From positions 54,372-118,371 of the forward strand of contig NZ_LNSA01000011.1 of assembly GCF_001468465.1 (NCBI RefSeq): 64,000 nt of DNA, given 5' to 3'. Shown piece by piece: positions 16,905-25,497 of this stretch. The stretch's first letter is position 1; each line of letters starts with the position of its first letter. This DNA comes from Sphingopyxis sp. H115 (lineage in GTDB: Bacteria; Pseudomonadota; Alphaproteobacteria; Sphingomonadales; Sphingomonadaceae). A program made the translations under genes and the position numbers. Under the pieces are notes generated by a model. The model was given only the letters and a program-made list of their open reading frames with translations, had not been told where the DNA came from and searched no databases.

Positions 16905-18691
16905 TAGCCGGCGGCTGTCCCTGCCGCGGCGGGCGCCACGGGAACGGTCCAGGCTCCAGTCCACTGCATCAATCTCGTGACCGGAGCGGTGTAAACGATG
17001 CCGGTGTCGAACCAAGCCTGCGCAAAGACGGCTCTCGATACCCGCTCCGCTGGCTCAATATCCTTGAACCATTTTCCTTCGCCAGCACATTGGCCCAGCA
17101 AGCCGCGCATGTCTTCCGCGAATGCGGTGCGGCAGAGATCCAATGTGTAGCGGTTGCCGCTCAGCTTCTGGATCTTCGCATCCACCGCATCCTCGCCGCG
17201 CCAGTCGACCGCGATCTGGAGCAAATCGGAAATCTTCGCTGCGGGCGCCGCAGCGAAGATGGCCGCCTCGGTCGAAAAACCATCTTGCCAGCGAATGACA
17301 TGGACCCCGGCTTGCGTCAGGGCCGCATAGGTCTCCGCAGAATAGAGTACGTCGGAATCCATGAAGAGCGCAGTGCGATATCCCATCGATGCAAAAAGCT
17401 GTGCCCGCTCGATCATCGACGAGCCCGCACCATCGGCCCAATGACATCCGCGCGCGAGAAGGCTCCTGCTGCCGCTGTCCTGAAGCCAAAGGTCCATTCC
17501 ACGCACCAAGCCGATTTCCGTCTTTCCTTCGCAAACGATGACGCTCGGTGCGAGAAACGCCTCCGCGCAGGCCCGCAAGGTCTTCTGAGCCTGCTCGCTC
17601 GCGCCGAGGTGGCGAACGACGTTCGTCGTGACCTTGGTTTCGGGCAGCATCAGATCGTCGAAGGTTGTTGCGGGCGTTGTCGTCCGCTCTGTGCGGACCG
17701 CGAACAATTGGGGCGCGGCGAGTTCACGCAGCACGATCGGCGAGTGCGTCGTCATAAAGACCTGCTGGCCCCCGTCGTCGGTCTTCGCGCCCAAGGAATC
17801 CAGAAGCCGCACGATGCGGTACGGCTCAAGGCCAAACTCGACTTCGTCGATGATGAAGATGGATGACCGGCCGACTTCCTTCTGCAGTCCGGCGACGAGA
17901 AGCCGCATCGAACCAGATCCCAAGCTCTTCATCGGGACATGGTCCTCGTCATGCAGCGCGATCGCCCCGCCCGACAGCGTGACGCCCCGGACATCGAGGA
18001 GCGCTCTGACTTCATCGACCCGGATCCCCATAGTGTCTGCAATGCGTTTGGAAGCCTCCAGGATCGGCTCAACGCCTTCGCAGCCTCGATCGGCGAAAGC
18101 CTGCCGCGCCTGCCTAGACGCGCCTGCGAGCGCGGCCGCCGCCTGCGTGGCGTCCGCCGACAGTTTCCCGAGGATGGAGCGCGGGCCAAGTGCCATATGG
18201 TGAGCGGCAACCGTACCAAGCCGCACAGGGGCAACCAGCTGACGATGTTTCCACTGGAGATTTCGCTCGCGTCCCTCTGCGCCCGCCCCTTCGGAATGAA
18301 GCAGCCATTGCGGCTCGAGATCGTCGCGAACGACGAGGCGCAGCGTCAACACCGTCTCTAGGTGAGAAGCGGGCTCATCTTCCATGGCGCCGTTGACTGG
18401 ATTCCAGCCCCGAAGAAAATGCCCATAAACCTCAAGATTCTTCAATTCGTCGGACAGCGCGCCGAGCGTGACGTCGATGATGATCGGCTCGCCGATGTTG
18501 CAGCGATGGAAGTCGGCATCCGAGAAGGTGAAGGATTGCCTGGCGCCGAGCGTCAGCTCGATCGCATCAAGGATCGTCGACTTGCCCGCGTCCCCCGGTC
18601 CAATGAGGCAGTTTAGGCCTTTTCTCGGCCACCATTTCAAATAGGAAATCCCACGGAAATTCCGTATTTCTACCTCGCAGATCGCTACCAT
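16904..18691 (-). CDS. gajA: OLD-family ATPase/TOPRIM nuclease, GajA-type (Gabija)
   Basis: 595 residues. ABC-type ATPase part: Walker A GPGDAGKST (31-39), signature-like LGSGSMRLLV (257-266), Walker B IFIIDEVEFGLEP (278-290), and a switch His in TTHSP. C-terminal TOPRIM nuclease: VIVCEGKTE (Glu388) and LFMDSD (Asp445, Asp447). GajA is a sequence-specific DNA nicking endonuclease restrained by nucleotides. Order, overlap and sizes match Gabija. ATG 18691 follows GGGGGAGG closely. OLD nucleases also occur with other partners (PARIS, retron-type), but the adjacent UvrD-like helicase favours Gabija. Confidence 0.88.
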   Translation of the reverse strand: MVAICEVEIRNFRGISYLKWWPRKGLNCLIGPGDAGKSTILDAIELTLGARQSFTFSDADFHRCNIGEPIIIDVTLGALSDELKNLEVYGHFLRGWNPVNGAMEDEPASHLETVLTLRLVVRDDLEPQWLLHSEGAGAEGRERNLQWKHRQLVAPVRLGTVAAHHMALGPRSILGKLSADATQAAAALAGASRQARQAFADRGCEGVEPILEASKRIADTMGIRVDEVRALLDVRGVTLSGGAIALHDEDHVPMKSLGSGSMRLLVAGLQKEVGRSSIFIIDEVEFGLEPYRIVRLLDSLGAKTDDGGQQVFMTTHSPIVLRELAAPQLFAVRTERTTTPATTFDDLMLPETKVTTNVVRHLGASEQAQKTLRACAEAFLAPSVIVCEGKTEIGLVRGMDLWLQDSGSRSLLARGCHWADGAGSSMIERAQLFASMGYRTALFMDSDVLYSAETYAALTQAGVHVIRWQDGFSTEAAIFAAAPAAKISDLLQIAVDWRGEDAVDAKIQKLSGNRYTLDLCRTAFAEDMRGLLGQCAGEGKWFKDIEPAERVSRAVFAQAWFDTGIVYTAPVTRLMQWTGAWTVPVAPAAAGTAAG

Positions 18692-19276
18692 TATCCTCCC
18701 CCGCGCTCCTCAAGGCGCTTTGGGCCACATTGAGGGGCGGAGCTGAGATCATCAACAAGATTTGGATCCGGGACGGCGGTAGAGAATCGCCAAGGGCCCA
18801 CTGAACTCAATCACGATCAACTGATCCGCGTCGTATCCCATTGGTATTCTTGCGCGAGCCATCGCTTACGTTTCGATCTGGCAATGCCTGCTTTTAGAAT
18901 GCAGGCCACTGGTATCAAACAACCGACTTCGGGCGAAAAGCAGTCTTCGTCTGAGTGTCAGTCGAATGACCGCTTTCGGGGCTAGGCAGACGCGACGTGA
19001 ATGGCCGCCATCAGGCGCGAAGCGGAAGTGCCCGAGAGGAAACTTGCTCGACCGCGTCCGCTGGTCCGGTTCCTAAACAGCGGTTTGCTTAAGGGGCGAT
19101 TGTGCCGAGATCAGCGGCGCATTGTTGTTTGTCGTTGTTTGTCCGCGAGGCAAGCGCATCCATTCGCCTACACACCCGAGCCGCGATGGCTGCCGCGCAA
19201 ATCCGGCTGGTTGCCGCCCTCAACTGCAATGACACGCCTCTTTAGATTGTATCTAATATTGGTCAAATTGGAATAG
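18692..19276. other. Non-coding stretch between Gabija-like pair and methyltransferase
   Basis: 585 bp with no convincing gene; a 91-residue frame at 19001-19276 has an Arg/Pro-rich shadow composition. The last 60 bp become markedly AT-rich, with TAATAT at 19254-19259, and may hold the promoter for the small ORF and methyltransferase that follow. Confidence 0.5.
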
Positions 19277-19414
19277 ATGAAAAAAAATCACTCATCCGCT
19301 TGGGAGAACCTATCGACCATCCTAAAAATCAGGGTCGGCAAAATAAAAATGTCCGACGAGATTAAATTTTGTCTCGAAGGAGTGAAAAATGAAAAGTTGG
19401 ATGAAAACGAATGA
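19277..19414 (+). CDS. Small 45-residue protein overlapping the methyltransferase start
   Basis: ATG 19277 opens a 45-codon frame beginning MKKNHSSAWENLST and ending KLDENE, hydrophilic and Lys/Glu-rich with natural composition. Its stop lies 26 bp inside the methyltransferase gene, and its 3' end contains the methyltransferase ribosome site, suggesting coupled translation. The ribosome site of the small ORF itself is weak (GGAATAG). Unrecognised; it could be a leader, regulator or accessory peptide. Confidence 0.4.
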   Translation: MKKNHSSAWENLSTILKIRVGKIKMSDEIKFCLEGVKNEKLDENE

Positions 19415-20174
19415 TGTACTGCTGGACCAGTATTACACACGTCAACACGTAGCACAAAACCTCTATGGCGTTTTCCAAAAATTCCGCAATCCGGGGCGAT
19501 ACCAGCTAGTTGAACCGAGCGCCGGTACGGGATCGTTTTTTAGACTGATGCCCCAAGGAAGCTTGGCGTTTGATGTTGATCCGAAATATCCGGGTATCCG
19601 CACCGCTGATTTCCTATCTGTTGAAATCCGCAGCGAACGGGAGGTGGCTGTGGTCGGCAATCCGCCGTTCGGCCGGAATGCCAGTATGGCAGTACGCTTC
19701 TTCAACCATGCTGCATGGCAGGCGAGTGTCATCGCACTGATACTGCCGCGAACTTTTCGGAAGGCTTCCATAGAAAATCGCCTCGATCGTAACTTCCATC
19801 TAATCCACGAGGAGACCGTGCAGCGTGACGCGTTCCTATTCAGGTCCAAGCAGTACGACGTACCGGCGGTATTCCAAATCTGGGAGCGTCGCGATGACCT
19901 GCGAGAGTTGCGACATGTCGCAATCCATCATCCAGATTTTAGTTGGACGACGGCAGATCGAGCCGACTTCGGGATACAGCGCGTCGGTGCGCGAGCAGGT
20001 CGCGTACACCGAGACTTCACGCGGAGTCCGTCTTCCCACTATTTTATTCGAGGTAATGTGGAGTCAATAATGAAACGGCTCAACTTTACCAAGGTCGTGC
20101 ACAACGTGGCGGGCAATCCGAGCTTGTCAAAGTCCGAAATCGTGTCGCTCTATCGCCAATTGACCGGGAGGTAA
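19389..20174 (+). CDS. DNA methyltransferase, amino-group type (orphan)
   Basis: 261 residues. SAM-binding motif EPSAGTGSFF (about 39-48) and catalytic motif NPPFG (about 91-95) identify an amino-methyltransferase acting on adenine N6 or cytosine N4. The N-terminus QYYTRQHVAQNLY is typical of M.TaqI-like enzymes. The protein is short and lacks a clear separate target-recognition domain. ATG 19389 follows AAGGAG. No cognate restriction nuclease is adjacent, so it may protect the element or modulate host restriction. The gene is less GC-rich than its neighbours, consistent with transfer. Confidence 0.8.
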   Translation: MKSWMKTNDVLLDQYYTRQHVAQNLYGVFQKFRNPGRYQLVEPSAGTGSFFRLMPQGSLAFDVDPKYPGIRTADFLSVEIRSEREVAVVGNPPFGRNASMAVRFFNHAAWQASVIALILPRTFRKASIENRLDRNFHLIHEETVQRDAFLFRSKQYDVPAVFQIWERRDDLRELRHVAIHHPDFSWTTADRADFGIQRVGARAGRVHRDFTRSPSSHYFIRGNVESIMKRLNFTKVVHNVAGNPSLSKSEIVSLYRQLTGR

Positions 20175-20342
20175 GCATTCACCCGAAAAGCCATCATCTG
20201 AGATCTCCGCTTCCTTGGAGACACTGGCTCCGCGACGTCGCACGGTTCGAATTTAAAGAATGCCGTATTTTGCGGGCAAGGCGAACCGCATGCAAGTCAT
20301 TCTGGTAAATTGTCGCAGTCAAAATGGGCCTAACAGCCGATT

Positions 20343-20615
20343 TCAGCGGCTCAGGGGATAGAGTGAGCGAAACGTCGTCACACGCATCGTGGAGCGCATG
20401 GCGGCGTGCAACAACTTGCGATCTTCCGACGTTGCCGCCCAAGTCACTGGGACTTGGCGACCGCTAACCGCTTCCACGATCTGAGTGTGCCTAGCTGCCG
20501 ACAGCCGGACGGCGATCCGGACGATTAGCAATGCAAACAGGCGCGGCATTTCGCGCGTAACGAGGGCCGTGACATACGCGGCAATGACTACAGCAGTTGG
20601 TTCAACGATAAACAT
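20343..20615 (-). CDS. Small membrane protein
   Basis: 90 residues beginning MFIVEPTAVVIAAYVTALVT; two N-terminal hydrophobic stretches (about 5-20 and 25-38) followed by a polar tail. ATG 20615 has an excellent ribosome site, GGAGGAG with 7-bp spacing, which is the main reason for the call. It lies upstream on the complementary strand of nothing recognisable, 160 bp beyond the MobA/MobL-like gene end. Unrecognised family; similar small membrane proteins are common in conjugative and mobilizable elements. Confidence 0.55.
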   Translation of the reverse strand: MFIVEPTAVVIAAYVTALVTREMPRLFALLIVRIAVRLSAARHTQIVEAVSGRQVPVTWAATSEDRKLLHAAMRSTMRVTTFRSLYPLSR

Positions 20616-20776
20616 TCTATTTTCTCCTCCGATCTTCAGATCACCCTATCCGCTCAATTTCTCTCCTATTCTGGTCTGGAGGCCTCACTATCCGATCCTT
20701 CTGAAGCCAGAACAGGCAATGCGATATTCAGGGTGTTCGGCACCGGGCGTTACCGGTGCTCGGTGCCGACCCGATC

Positions 20777-21421
20777 TCAGCGGGATTTTTGCGCTGTCGC
20801 TGCCATGACATATTCGGGCGGGACGATTCCGGTACGGTCCCACCAACGCTCGGCGAGGCGCTTGCGAGAGTTGTCCGTCCGCAGCCAGTTCTGGCGAACC
20901 TTGCCGTAATCGCGGTGCTCCGGGTCATATCCTCGCAAGGTAATGAGGAAATGCACGTGCGGTGCGATTTCGGGCTGATCGTCGGTTTCCGCTTGGTGAT
21001 GGATCGCCCAGTCGACGACCATGCCGCGGGCCACGAGATAGTCCTCGGCAAAGCCTTCGATCAGATTGCGCCAGAAGGCGAGGTCCTCATGGCGCGGCAA
21101 GCTGCCAACGCAATGCGCGATTGTCGGCTCGTCGGGCCGATACCGGACCGCATTCTCATCCGCTTGTGCCCACAGCGCGATTCCCCCCAGCTTGGGTCCG
21201 GCGGCGCGGGCAGGAGCACATCGGCCCGCCGCCGCAAGGTCAGAGCGCGACGCCCAGTTCGGCGTCGGACCCCATTCATCGACGCTATTCTGGCGGTTGA
21301 TGTAGGCATAGCTCGCCTGCGCCGTGCGGTGCGTGCGCAAGAGTTCGGGCGTATATCGGCTGGAGCGTTCCCGGATTACATATCGAGTGTTGAACGGGCG
21401 GATGTTGTGGATGGTCGTCAT
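20777..21421 (-). CDS. MobA/MobL-like relaxase-domain protein
   Basis: 214 residues. The central part RGMVVDWAIHHQ followed by APHVHFLITLRGYD matches the MobA/MobL relaxase core, with the His-x-His metal-binding motif. An N-terminal Tyr-containing segment (QASYAYINRQNS) could supply the nucleophile. It is short and has no helicase or primase tail. A hairpin lies 28 bp upstream of the start. With a second, much larger relaxase nearby, this one may be an accessory or a remnant of another mobilisation system. Confidence 0.68.
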   Translation of the reverse strand: MTTIHNIRPFNTRYVIRERSSRYTPELLRTHRTAQASYAYINRQNSVDEWGPTPNWASRSDLAAAGRCAPARAAGPKLGGIALWAQADENAVRYRPDEPTIAHCVGSLPRHEDLAFWRNLIEGFAEDYLVARGMVVDWAIHHQAETDDQPEIAPHVHFLITLRGYDPEHRDYGKVRQNWLRTDNSRKRLAERWWDRTGIVPPEYVMAATAQKSR

Positions 21422-21448
21422 TTGGTACGTCTTTCTATAAAGGAGAAA

Positions 21449-21470
21449 GGGACCGCATCGCTGCGGTCCC
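21449..21470 (-). terminator. Hairpin with T-rich tail, minus strand
   Basis: GGGACCGCA and TGCGGTCCC (9-bp arms, 4-nt loop); read on the minus strand it is followed by TTTCTCCTTT. It lies between the 21703-22467 gene and the MobA/MobL-like gene, so it is a terminator or attenuator ahead of the latter. Confidence 0.6.
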
Positions 21471-21629
21471 CTTGCTGAGGTTATGTGTGATGGAGGGATG
21501 GCGAGACGGCGCCGCAGCGGCTGCTGGACGTCGATTCACCGGATATTTAAAGCTGGTCGCTAGACCGTGCCCTGACGGGCATGACAGCGGCCCGTCGCAT
21601 GCGAAGCGTTGTGCATATGCACGCTCGCA

Positions 21630-21671
21630 GGCCTCGCTGCTCGCGCGACCCGAGCAGCGAGGCCATTTTTT
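21630..21671 (+). terminator. Strong plus-strand rho-independent terminator
   Basis: Perfect 14-bp arms (GGCCTCGCTGCTCG and its complement), 7-nt loop, then ATTTTTT. All protein genes around it are on the minus strand, so it would end a plus-strand transcript with no assigned gene, perhaps a short non-coding RNA from about 21475. Confidence 0.75.
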
Positions 21672-21702
21672 CATCGATACTGGGTTTACGCGTTAGGCGC
21701 GC

Positions 21703-22467
21703 TCAGGCGTGGAACAGGCCGTCCTCGAAGCTGACCCATCTCGCGGTTTCGTCGCCCGCAGCAAGGCGTTGTCGATAGTCGCGATAATGATGCGCGAACG
21801 AGTCTGCACGGCGGATTGGGCGTGAGTTCCCGATATCGGCGAGCGCGGCCTTGAGATACTCGCTGGCATCGATCCAGTCGCGCAGGGCCAGCATGATCTC
21901 GAAGAAGGGTTCCGGTCGCGCGATGCGGAACGCCTCGACATGCGCCCACAGCATCAAGCGTGCGGTCGCGACGCGCAGCGCATGGTCTTCGGCTGCCGCA
22001 GGCGCCGAGCGCGACCAGGCAAGCTCGATGTCCGCATCGCCGATCTCGGGCATCGGGATCGAGAAACGACGGCACGCTGTTCGCTCATCGAACCCGTGTT
22101 CACCCATTGCTGCGGGACCTATAGCCGTATCGCCAAAGCAAAGTTCTGCAAGAGCCGGCTCGACGAAGAAGCGCCGGCTCATCGCGTCCATCGCCAGCGT
22201 CATGCGATCTGCGGTGGACACGATCTGGACCGCGCCGGGCAACAGCGTCTTATCGAGCAAGTGCGGCAATGGGATTTCCGACTTGCGCGCGTCGGAGACG
22301 CAGATCGTGTTGATCCAGCGATGACCATCATCTTGATCGACCATCGTCAGAACCGCCGCCGCAACCGGCCTGCGTGCCAGCGCCGGATGCTCGTCTGGTA
22401 TGTCGTTGACGGGAATGCATGCCAGACCGATCACCTGCAGGCATTTGGGAAGTTGATACTCGTTCAC
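21703..22467 (-). CDS. Hypothetical protein of mobilizable elements
   Basis: 254 residues starting at GTG 22467 with AAAGGAG at ideal spacing. Mixed alpha/beta: an N-terminal strand region (PKCLQVIGLACIPVND), a segment resembling a small alpha/beta fold (RWINTICVSDA), then helices. A 3'-5' exonuclease-like fold is conceivable (conserved acids in LTMVDQDDGHRW and MPEIGDADIELAW) but too weak to assign. It lies within the mobilisation region on the relaxase strand. The 316 bp upstream (22468-22783) hold no convincing gene. Confidence 0.6.
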   Translation of the reverse strand: MNEYQLPKCLQVIGLACIPVNDIPDEHPALARRPVAAAVLTMVDQDDGHRWINTICVSDARKSEIPLPHLLDKTLLPGAVQIVSTADRMTLAMDAMSRRFFVEPALAELCFGDTAIGPAAMGEHGFDERTACRRFSIPMPEIGDADIELAWSRSAPAAAEDHALRVATARLMLWAHVEAFRIARPEPFFEIMLALRDWIDASEYLKAALADIGNSRPIRRADSFAHHYRDYRQRLAAGDETARWVSFEDGLFHA

Positions 22468-22783
22468 GATATTCTCCTTTCGGAGGATCAGGGATCCGAG
22501 ACAGAACTCCTGCCTCTTTTCCTTTCACCCTGTTCCTCGCTTCCCGCGTCAGCGTCTCCACGGTTCGGCGGGCGCTCAGCCGCGTCCCGCTTTTCCATCC
22601 GGCGGACATGCGAGGTCGGTCTGCGGCGGCGCCGCAGGGGTGGTCGTCATTTATGGGTGGCAAGTATTTCTGGCAGCCGGTGATCGGCGGCGGCGACCGC
22701 CGGTTAGTCTCTTCCCCATAGACTGGTACATGGCCAGAAGACCGACGGTGCGCCTGTCGTGTCGGCGAAACGAACGATGCCTG

Positions 22784-23071
22784 TCAATCCGATCCGCGCC
22801 TTACTTCTTCAGCAACTTCGGCCAGAGCTTCGCGCTCGTCACAGGCGATGACCGGATCACGCCCTCGTCCCCACGTATATTCCTTGAGCACTTTGCAGAA
22901 ACAACGAATGTCGGTGTCGAACAGCCACATCGCAGCCCGGCACGAACTGCAAGCGGGATCGGGCGTCAACGTCACACCGGATACCGGATGGCTGAGTACT
23001 GGGCTGACATGATCATCATTTCGCCGCAGGGTTTGGAACTGGCTCGGCTGGAAAACATCATTGGTCGGCAC
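22784..23071 (-). CDS. Small Cys-rich hypothetical protein
   Basis: 95 residues from GTG 23071, preceded by AAGGAG at 8-bp spacing. The central segment has CSSC (CSSCRAAMWLF) and, 16 residues later, CFC (RCFCKVLKEYTW), which could bind zinc. Lies 31 bp downstream of the relaxase on the same strand, so probably in its operon. Unrecognised; possibly an accessory DNA-binding protein. Confidence 0.6.
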   Translation of the reverse strand: MPTNDVFQPSQFQTLRRNDDHVSPVLSHPVSGVTLTPDPACSSCRAAMWLFDTDIRCFCKVLKEYTWGRGRDPVIACDEREALAEVAEEVRRGSD

Positions 23072-23102
23072 TGCAATTCTCCTTGGTCAACGGTAAATTC
23101 GG

Positions 23103-25151
23103 TCATCGCGACCAATCAGGCGGCGACTGCCCTAGTGCCTGTTGCATGGCGGTTCTCGGCTCATCTGGCTTGATCGGCCCCGACCCGCGATCGGCATCGG
23201 TGTATTTATGCGGACCCGCGCGGGCGACGCTCGTGTCACGTTCGCGGTATTCTCCTGGATCCCAGTCCCAGCGGGCCAGCCGCTGTGCGACGAGCGCCCG
23301 GACCCGGCGACGCAGGCGCATATGCAGCCGATATCCATCCGAAGCATTGACCGGGGATGGTACTACGTCGCGGTCGATGGTGCTCGCCCTGTCGGCCTCG
23401 GGGCTTGGGTCCGCAGTATGGGATGCAACATTTTGTCCGCGACCTGCAGAAGCATCGATAGCCGGGTACCAGCGCTCAGCACGCCGCGAACGCTTGCGCA
23501 CCGGTTCGGGCTGCGCGATCGGCCGTGCTTGAACGGGGATCCCGAGTTCGGCGCCGAGCCGTTGAGCTTGGCGAATAAAGTCCTTGCCGCCAAACGCAGC
23601 GACATCTCCATGACGATCCCTTGCCACCAACAGCGCAGCCCGAAGGGTCGCATCGGAAGTATTTTGCAGCCAGATGCGGTTGCCGCGCTCGACGAATGCA
23701 GGTTGCCTAAAACCCTCTTCGATGGACCAATATTGGATCGCATTTCCCACTTCGACTGACCGATAACCTCGCAATTCGCGCCGGCCCGGTTGGCTTGGCG
23801 CCCAGCCCAGGTCAAACGACGCATCGTTTCCCTCGAGCGATGGGAGGTCGATAGCCGCGGGATCCGGAAATTCGTCGATTTCAGCGCGCAATTGGCGCAG
23901 TGCAGTGATCCGGGCATCATATTGCGCTCGAACGTCGGCGATCCGAGATTTGAACATTGATGAGACCGCTGACTGAAGCGCGCCAACCCCGATGACCGCA
24001 GGGTCGGGCTCAAGCGCTGCAACCTCGGCGCGGCAAATCCGACGCTCAGCTTCCAGCATCGTCACCGCGGCCAATTTTTCCGCCATTAGCCGAGCGATGC
24101 GTTCTTGGATAATACCACAAGCGTCGGCGCGATGCTGGTCGCGTGTCGCCCAGGCTCCCGCCCTTTCCGGGTCGATGATGCGTGGAATGAACCGATGCTC
24201 CGGCGGTGCGGGCGCCGTCCAGGGGCCCCATTTCTTGATCAGCTTCGGCATGCTCAGCTTTCGGTCCACGACCGACATCTTGACGTGATGAAGGCCGTCC
24301 GCGCTTCGTAACTCGCCGCCCGACCCAGTCTGAACCGCCATCACGCCGTGCTCGGCCAATGCCGTCTGGGCATCGCTCCAGTTCTGGGCGGCATGCAGAA
24401 GTGGTGCGAGTTGCTTTTGGGCAAATCGCGTAAATGACTCGACGCCGCTTTCTTCCTCCCATTGCAGGGTTTTGAGCGAGGGCGAGGGATGCTTCGCTTT
24501 ATCGGTCTTGGTTTCGATAGGCTCGACCCGGCGAACGTTGTGGGCATCGGCTACATAGCGGGCTCCTGGTTCCGGTCTCAGTCCAAGCTCATATTCCAAC
24601 CGGGCACACGCCCGCTGCATTGCTTCATGCGACAAACCTCCAGGACCAAAGGGAGTCGCTCGCCCTTCCTGGTCGAGCGTTAGGACCAGCAGATGCGGAT
24701 GTAGATTGTCGGTGTCGCCATGCAGGGCCCATAGGATCAGTGCGTCTGTGCAATCGAGTTCTTCGGCCAACACCATCGCAATCCGGCTGCAGGAGTTGCC
24801 ATCAAGTATTTCATCGCCATGCACCGACGCGATCACATGCCGCGCTGGCTTCTTCGACCGCGAAGAGCGCAGCGCAAGTCGGCGTTCCATTTCATCGCGA
24901 GCGGCGGCCCAATCCATTTTTTGCCCTTGGGTGAGGCCGCCAAGGTCGATGACGCGTTCTTCCGGTGCGCCGGGCGACTTGTCGGTCAACAGATAATGGG
25001 CAAGATCCAGACCAAATTCGTGTGCCTGGCCATCACGCTTGGCGATTTCCATATAGCGGGCGAGCGACCGCGCGTGGCGGGGTCCCGCGCCGCCCTTTTC
25101 TTTCGCCGGTTTTTCGACAATGACCATCGTCGGGAGATGGAGGCGCTGCAT
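23103..25151 (-). CDS. Mobilisation relaxase with LPD7-type domain
   Basis: 682 residues. N-terminal relaxase domain with HVIASVHGDE and the metal-binding NLHPHLLVLTLD (His-x-His, about 150-161). A long helical middle follows, then a segment (about 485-545; RIWLQNTSDATLRAALLVAR, DFIRQAQRLGAELG) resembling the LPD7 domain found fused to relaxases. It would nick the element at oriT and carry the strand into a recipient. The intergenic region directly upstream contains two perfect hairpins (oriT candidates). No coupling protein or type IV secretion genes are in the window. Confidence 0.82.
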   Translation of the reverse strand: MQRLHLPTMVIVEKPAKEKGGAGPRHARSLARYMEIAKRDGQAHEFGLDLAHYLLTDKSPGAPEERVIDLGGLTQGQKMDWAAARDEMERRLALRSSRSKKPARHVIASVHGDEILDGNSCSRIAMVLAEELDCTDALILWALHGDTDNLHPHLLVLTLDQEGRATPFGPGGLSHEAMQRACARLEYELGLRPEPGARYVADAHNVRRVEPIETKTDKAKHPSPSLKTLQWEEESGVESFTRFAQKQLAPLLHAAQNWSDAQTALAEHGVMAVQTGSGGELRSADGLHHVKMSVVDRKLSMPKLIKKWGPWTAPAPPEHRFIPRIIDPERAGAWATRDQHRADACGIIQERIARLMAEKLAAVTMLEAERRICRAEVAALEPDPAVIGVGALQSAVSSMFKSRIADVRAQYDARITALRQLRAEIDEFPDPAAIDLPSLEGNDASFDLGWAPSQPGRRELRGYRSVEVGNAIQYWSIEEGFRQPAFVERGNRIWLQNTSDATLRAALLVARDRHGDVAAFGGKDFIRQAQRLGAELGIPVQARPIAQPEPVRKRSRRAERWYPAIDASAGRGQNVASHTADPSPEADRASTIDRDVVPSPVNASDGYRLHMRLRRRVRALVAQRLARWDWDPGEYRERDTSVARAGPHKYTDADRGSGPIKPDEPRTAMQQALGQSPPDWSR

Positions 25152-25262
25152 GGCGCCGCCAATCTAATCTTCCGTAACAATCGCCTACGGCGCGGAACTG
25201 CTAATGACTTGAACTAATTTGCCATGGCTGCAAGAAGCGAAGCGCCGAGCAGCCGTGGCGTC

Positions 25263-25285
25263 GGCTTCACCTCTCAGGTGAAGCC
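25263..25285. repeat. Perfect inverted repeat, 10-bp arms
   Basis: GGCTTCACCT, 3-nt loop, AGGTGAAGCC, 112 bp upstream of the relaxase start. No T-run follows on either strand, which argues against a terminator and for an oriT hairpin. Confidence 0.6.
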
Positions 25286-25375
25286 CCATCCTGTGTCAAA
25301 TAAATGGACCGGTATTACGCTGCGCGTCAAAGCGCAATCGCACCTAATCAGCTGGAACGCGACGTGATCGTGGGG

Positions 25376-25393
25376 GTCATGTCCAAACATGAC
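25376..25393. repeat. Perfect inverted repeat, 7-bp arms
   Basis: GTCATGT, CCAA loop, ACATGAC, followed by ATAACATAAC. Second symmetric element of the relaxase upstream region; may bind an accessory protein or the XRE regulator encoded next to it. Confidence 0.5.
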
Positions 25394-25497
25394 ATAACAT
25401 AACAAAGCAGTGCAATGATCCGGCAGGAGGCTCGTATGGTCAGCGACGGCATAAGCTTGCTGACACCGGGTTCGATCAACCCATCGACATCACCACG

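Larger units (their letters stand above)
25152..25497. other. Candidate oriT region upstream of the relaxase
   Basis: 346 bp without a gene between the relaxase and an XRE regulator. It holds two perfect inverted repeats (25263-25285 and 25376-25393), a short direct repeat ATAAC-ATAAC right after the second, and an AT-rich patch. This organisation is typical of transfer origins. No nic sequence was recognised. Confidence 0.5.

Noticed and set aside
19001..19276. 91-codon frame upstream of the methyltransferase
   Set aside because: Arg/Pro-rich N-terminal half, no ribosome site, abrupt change in composition at its end.
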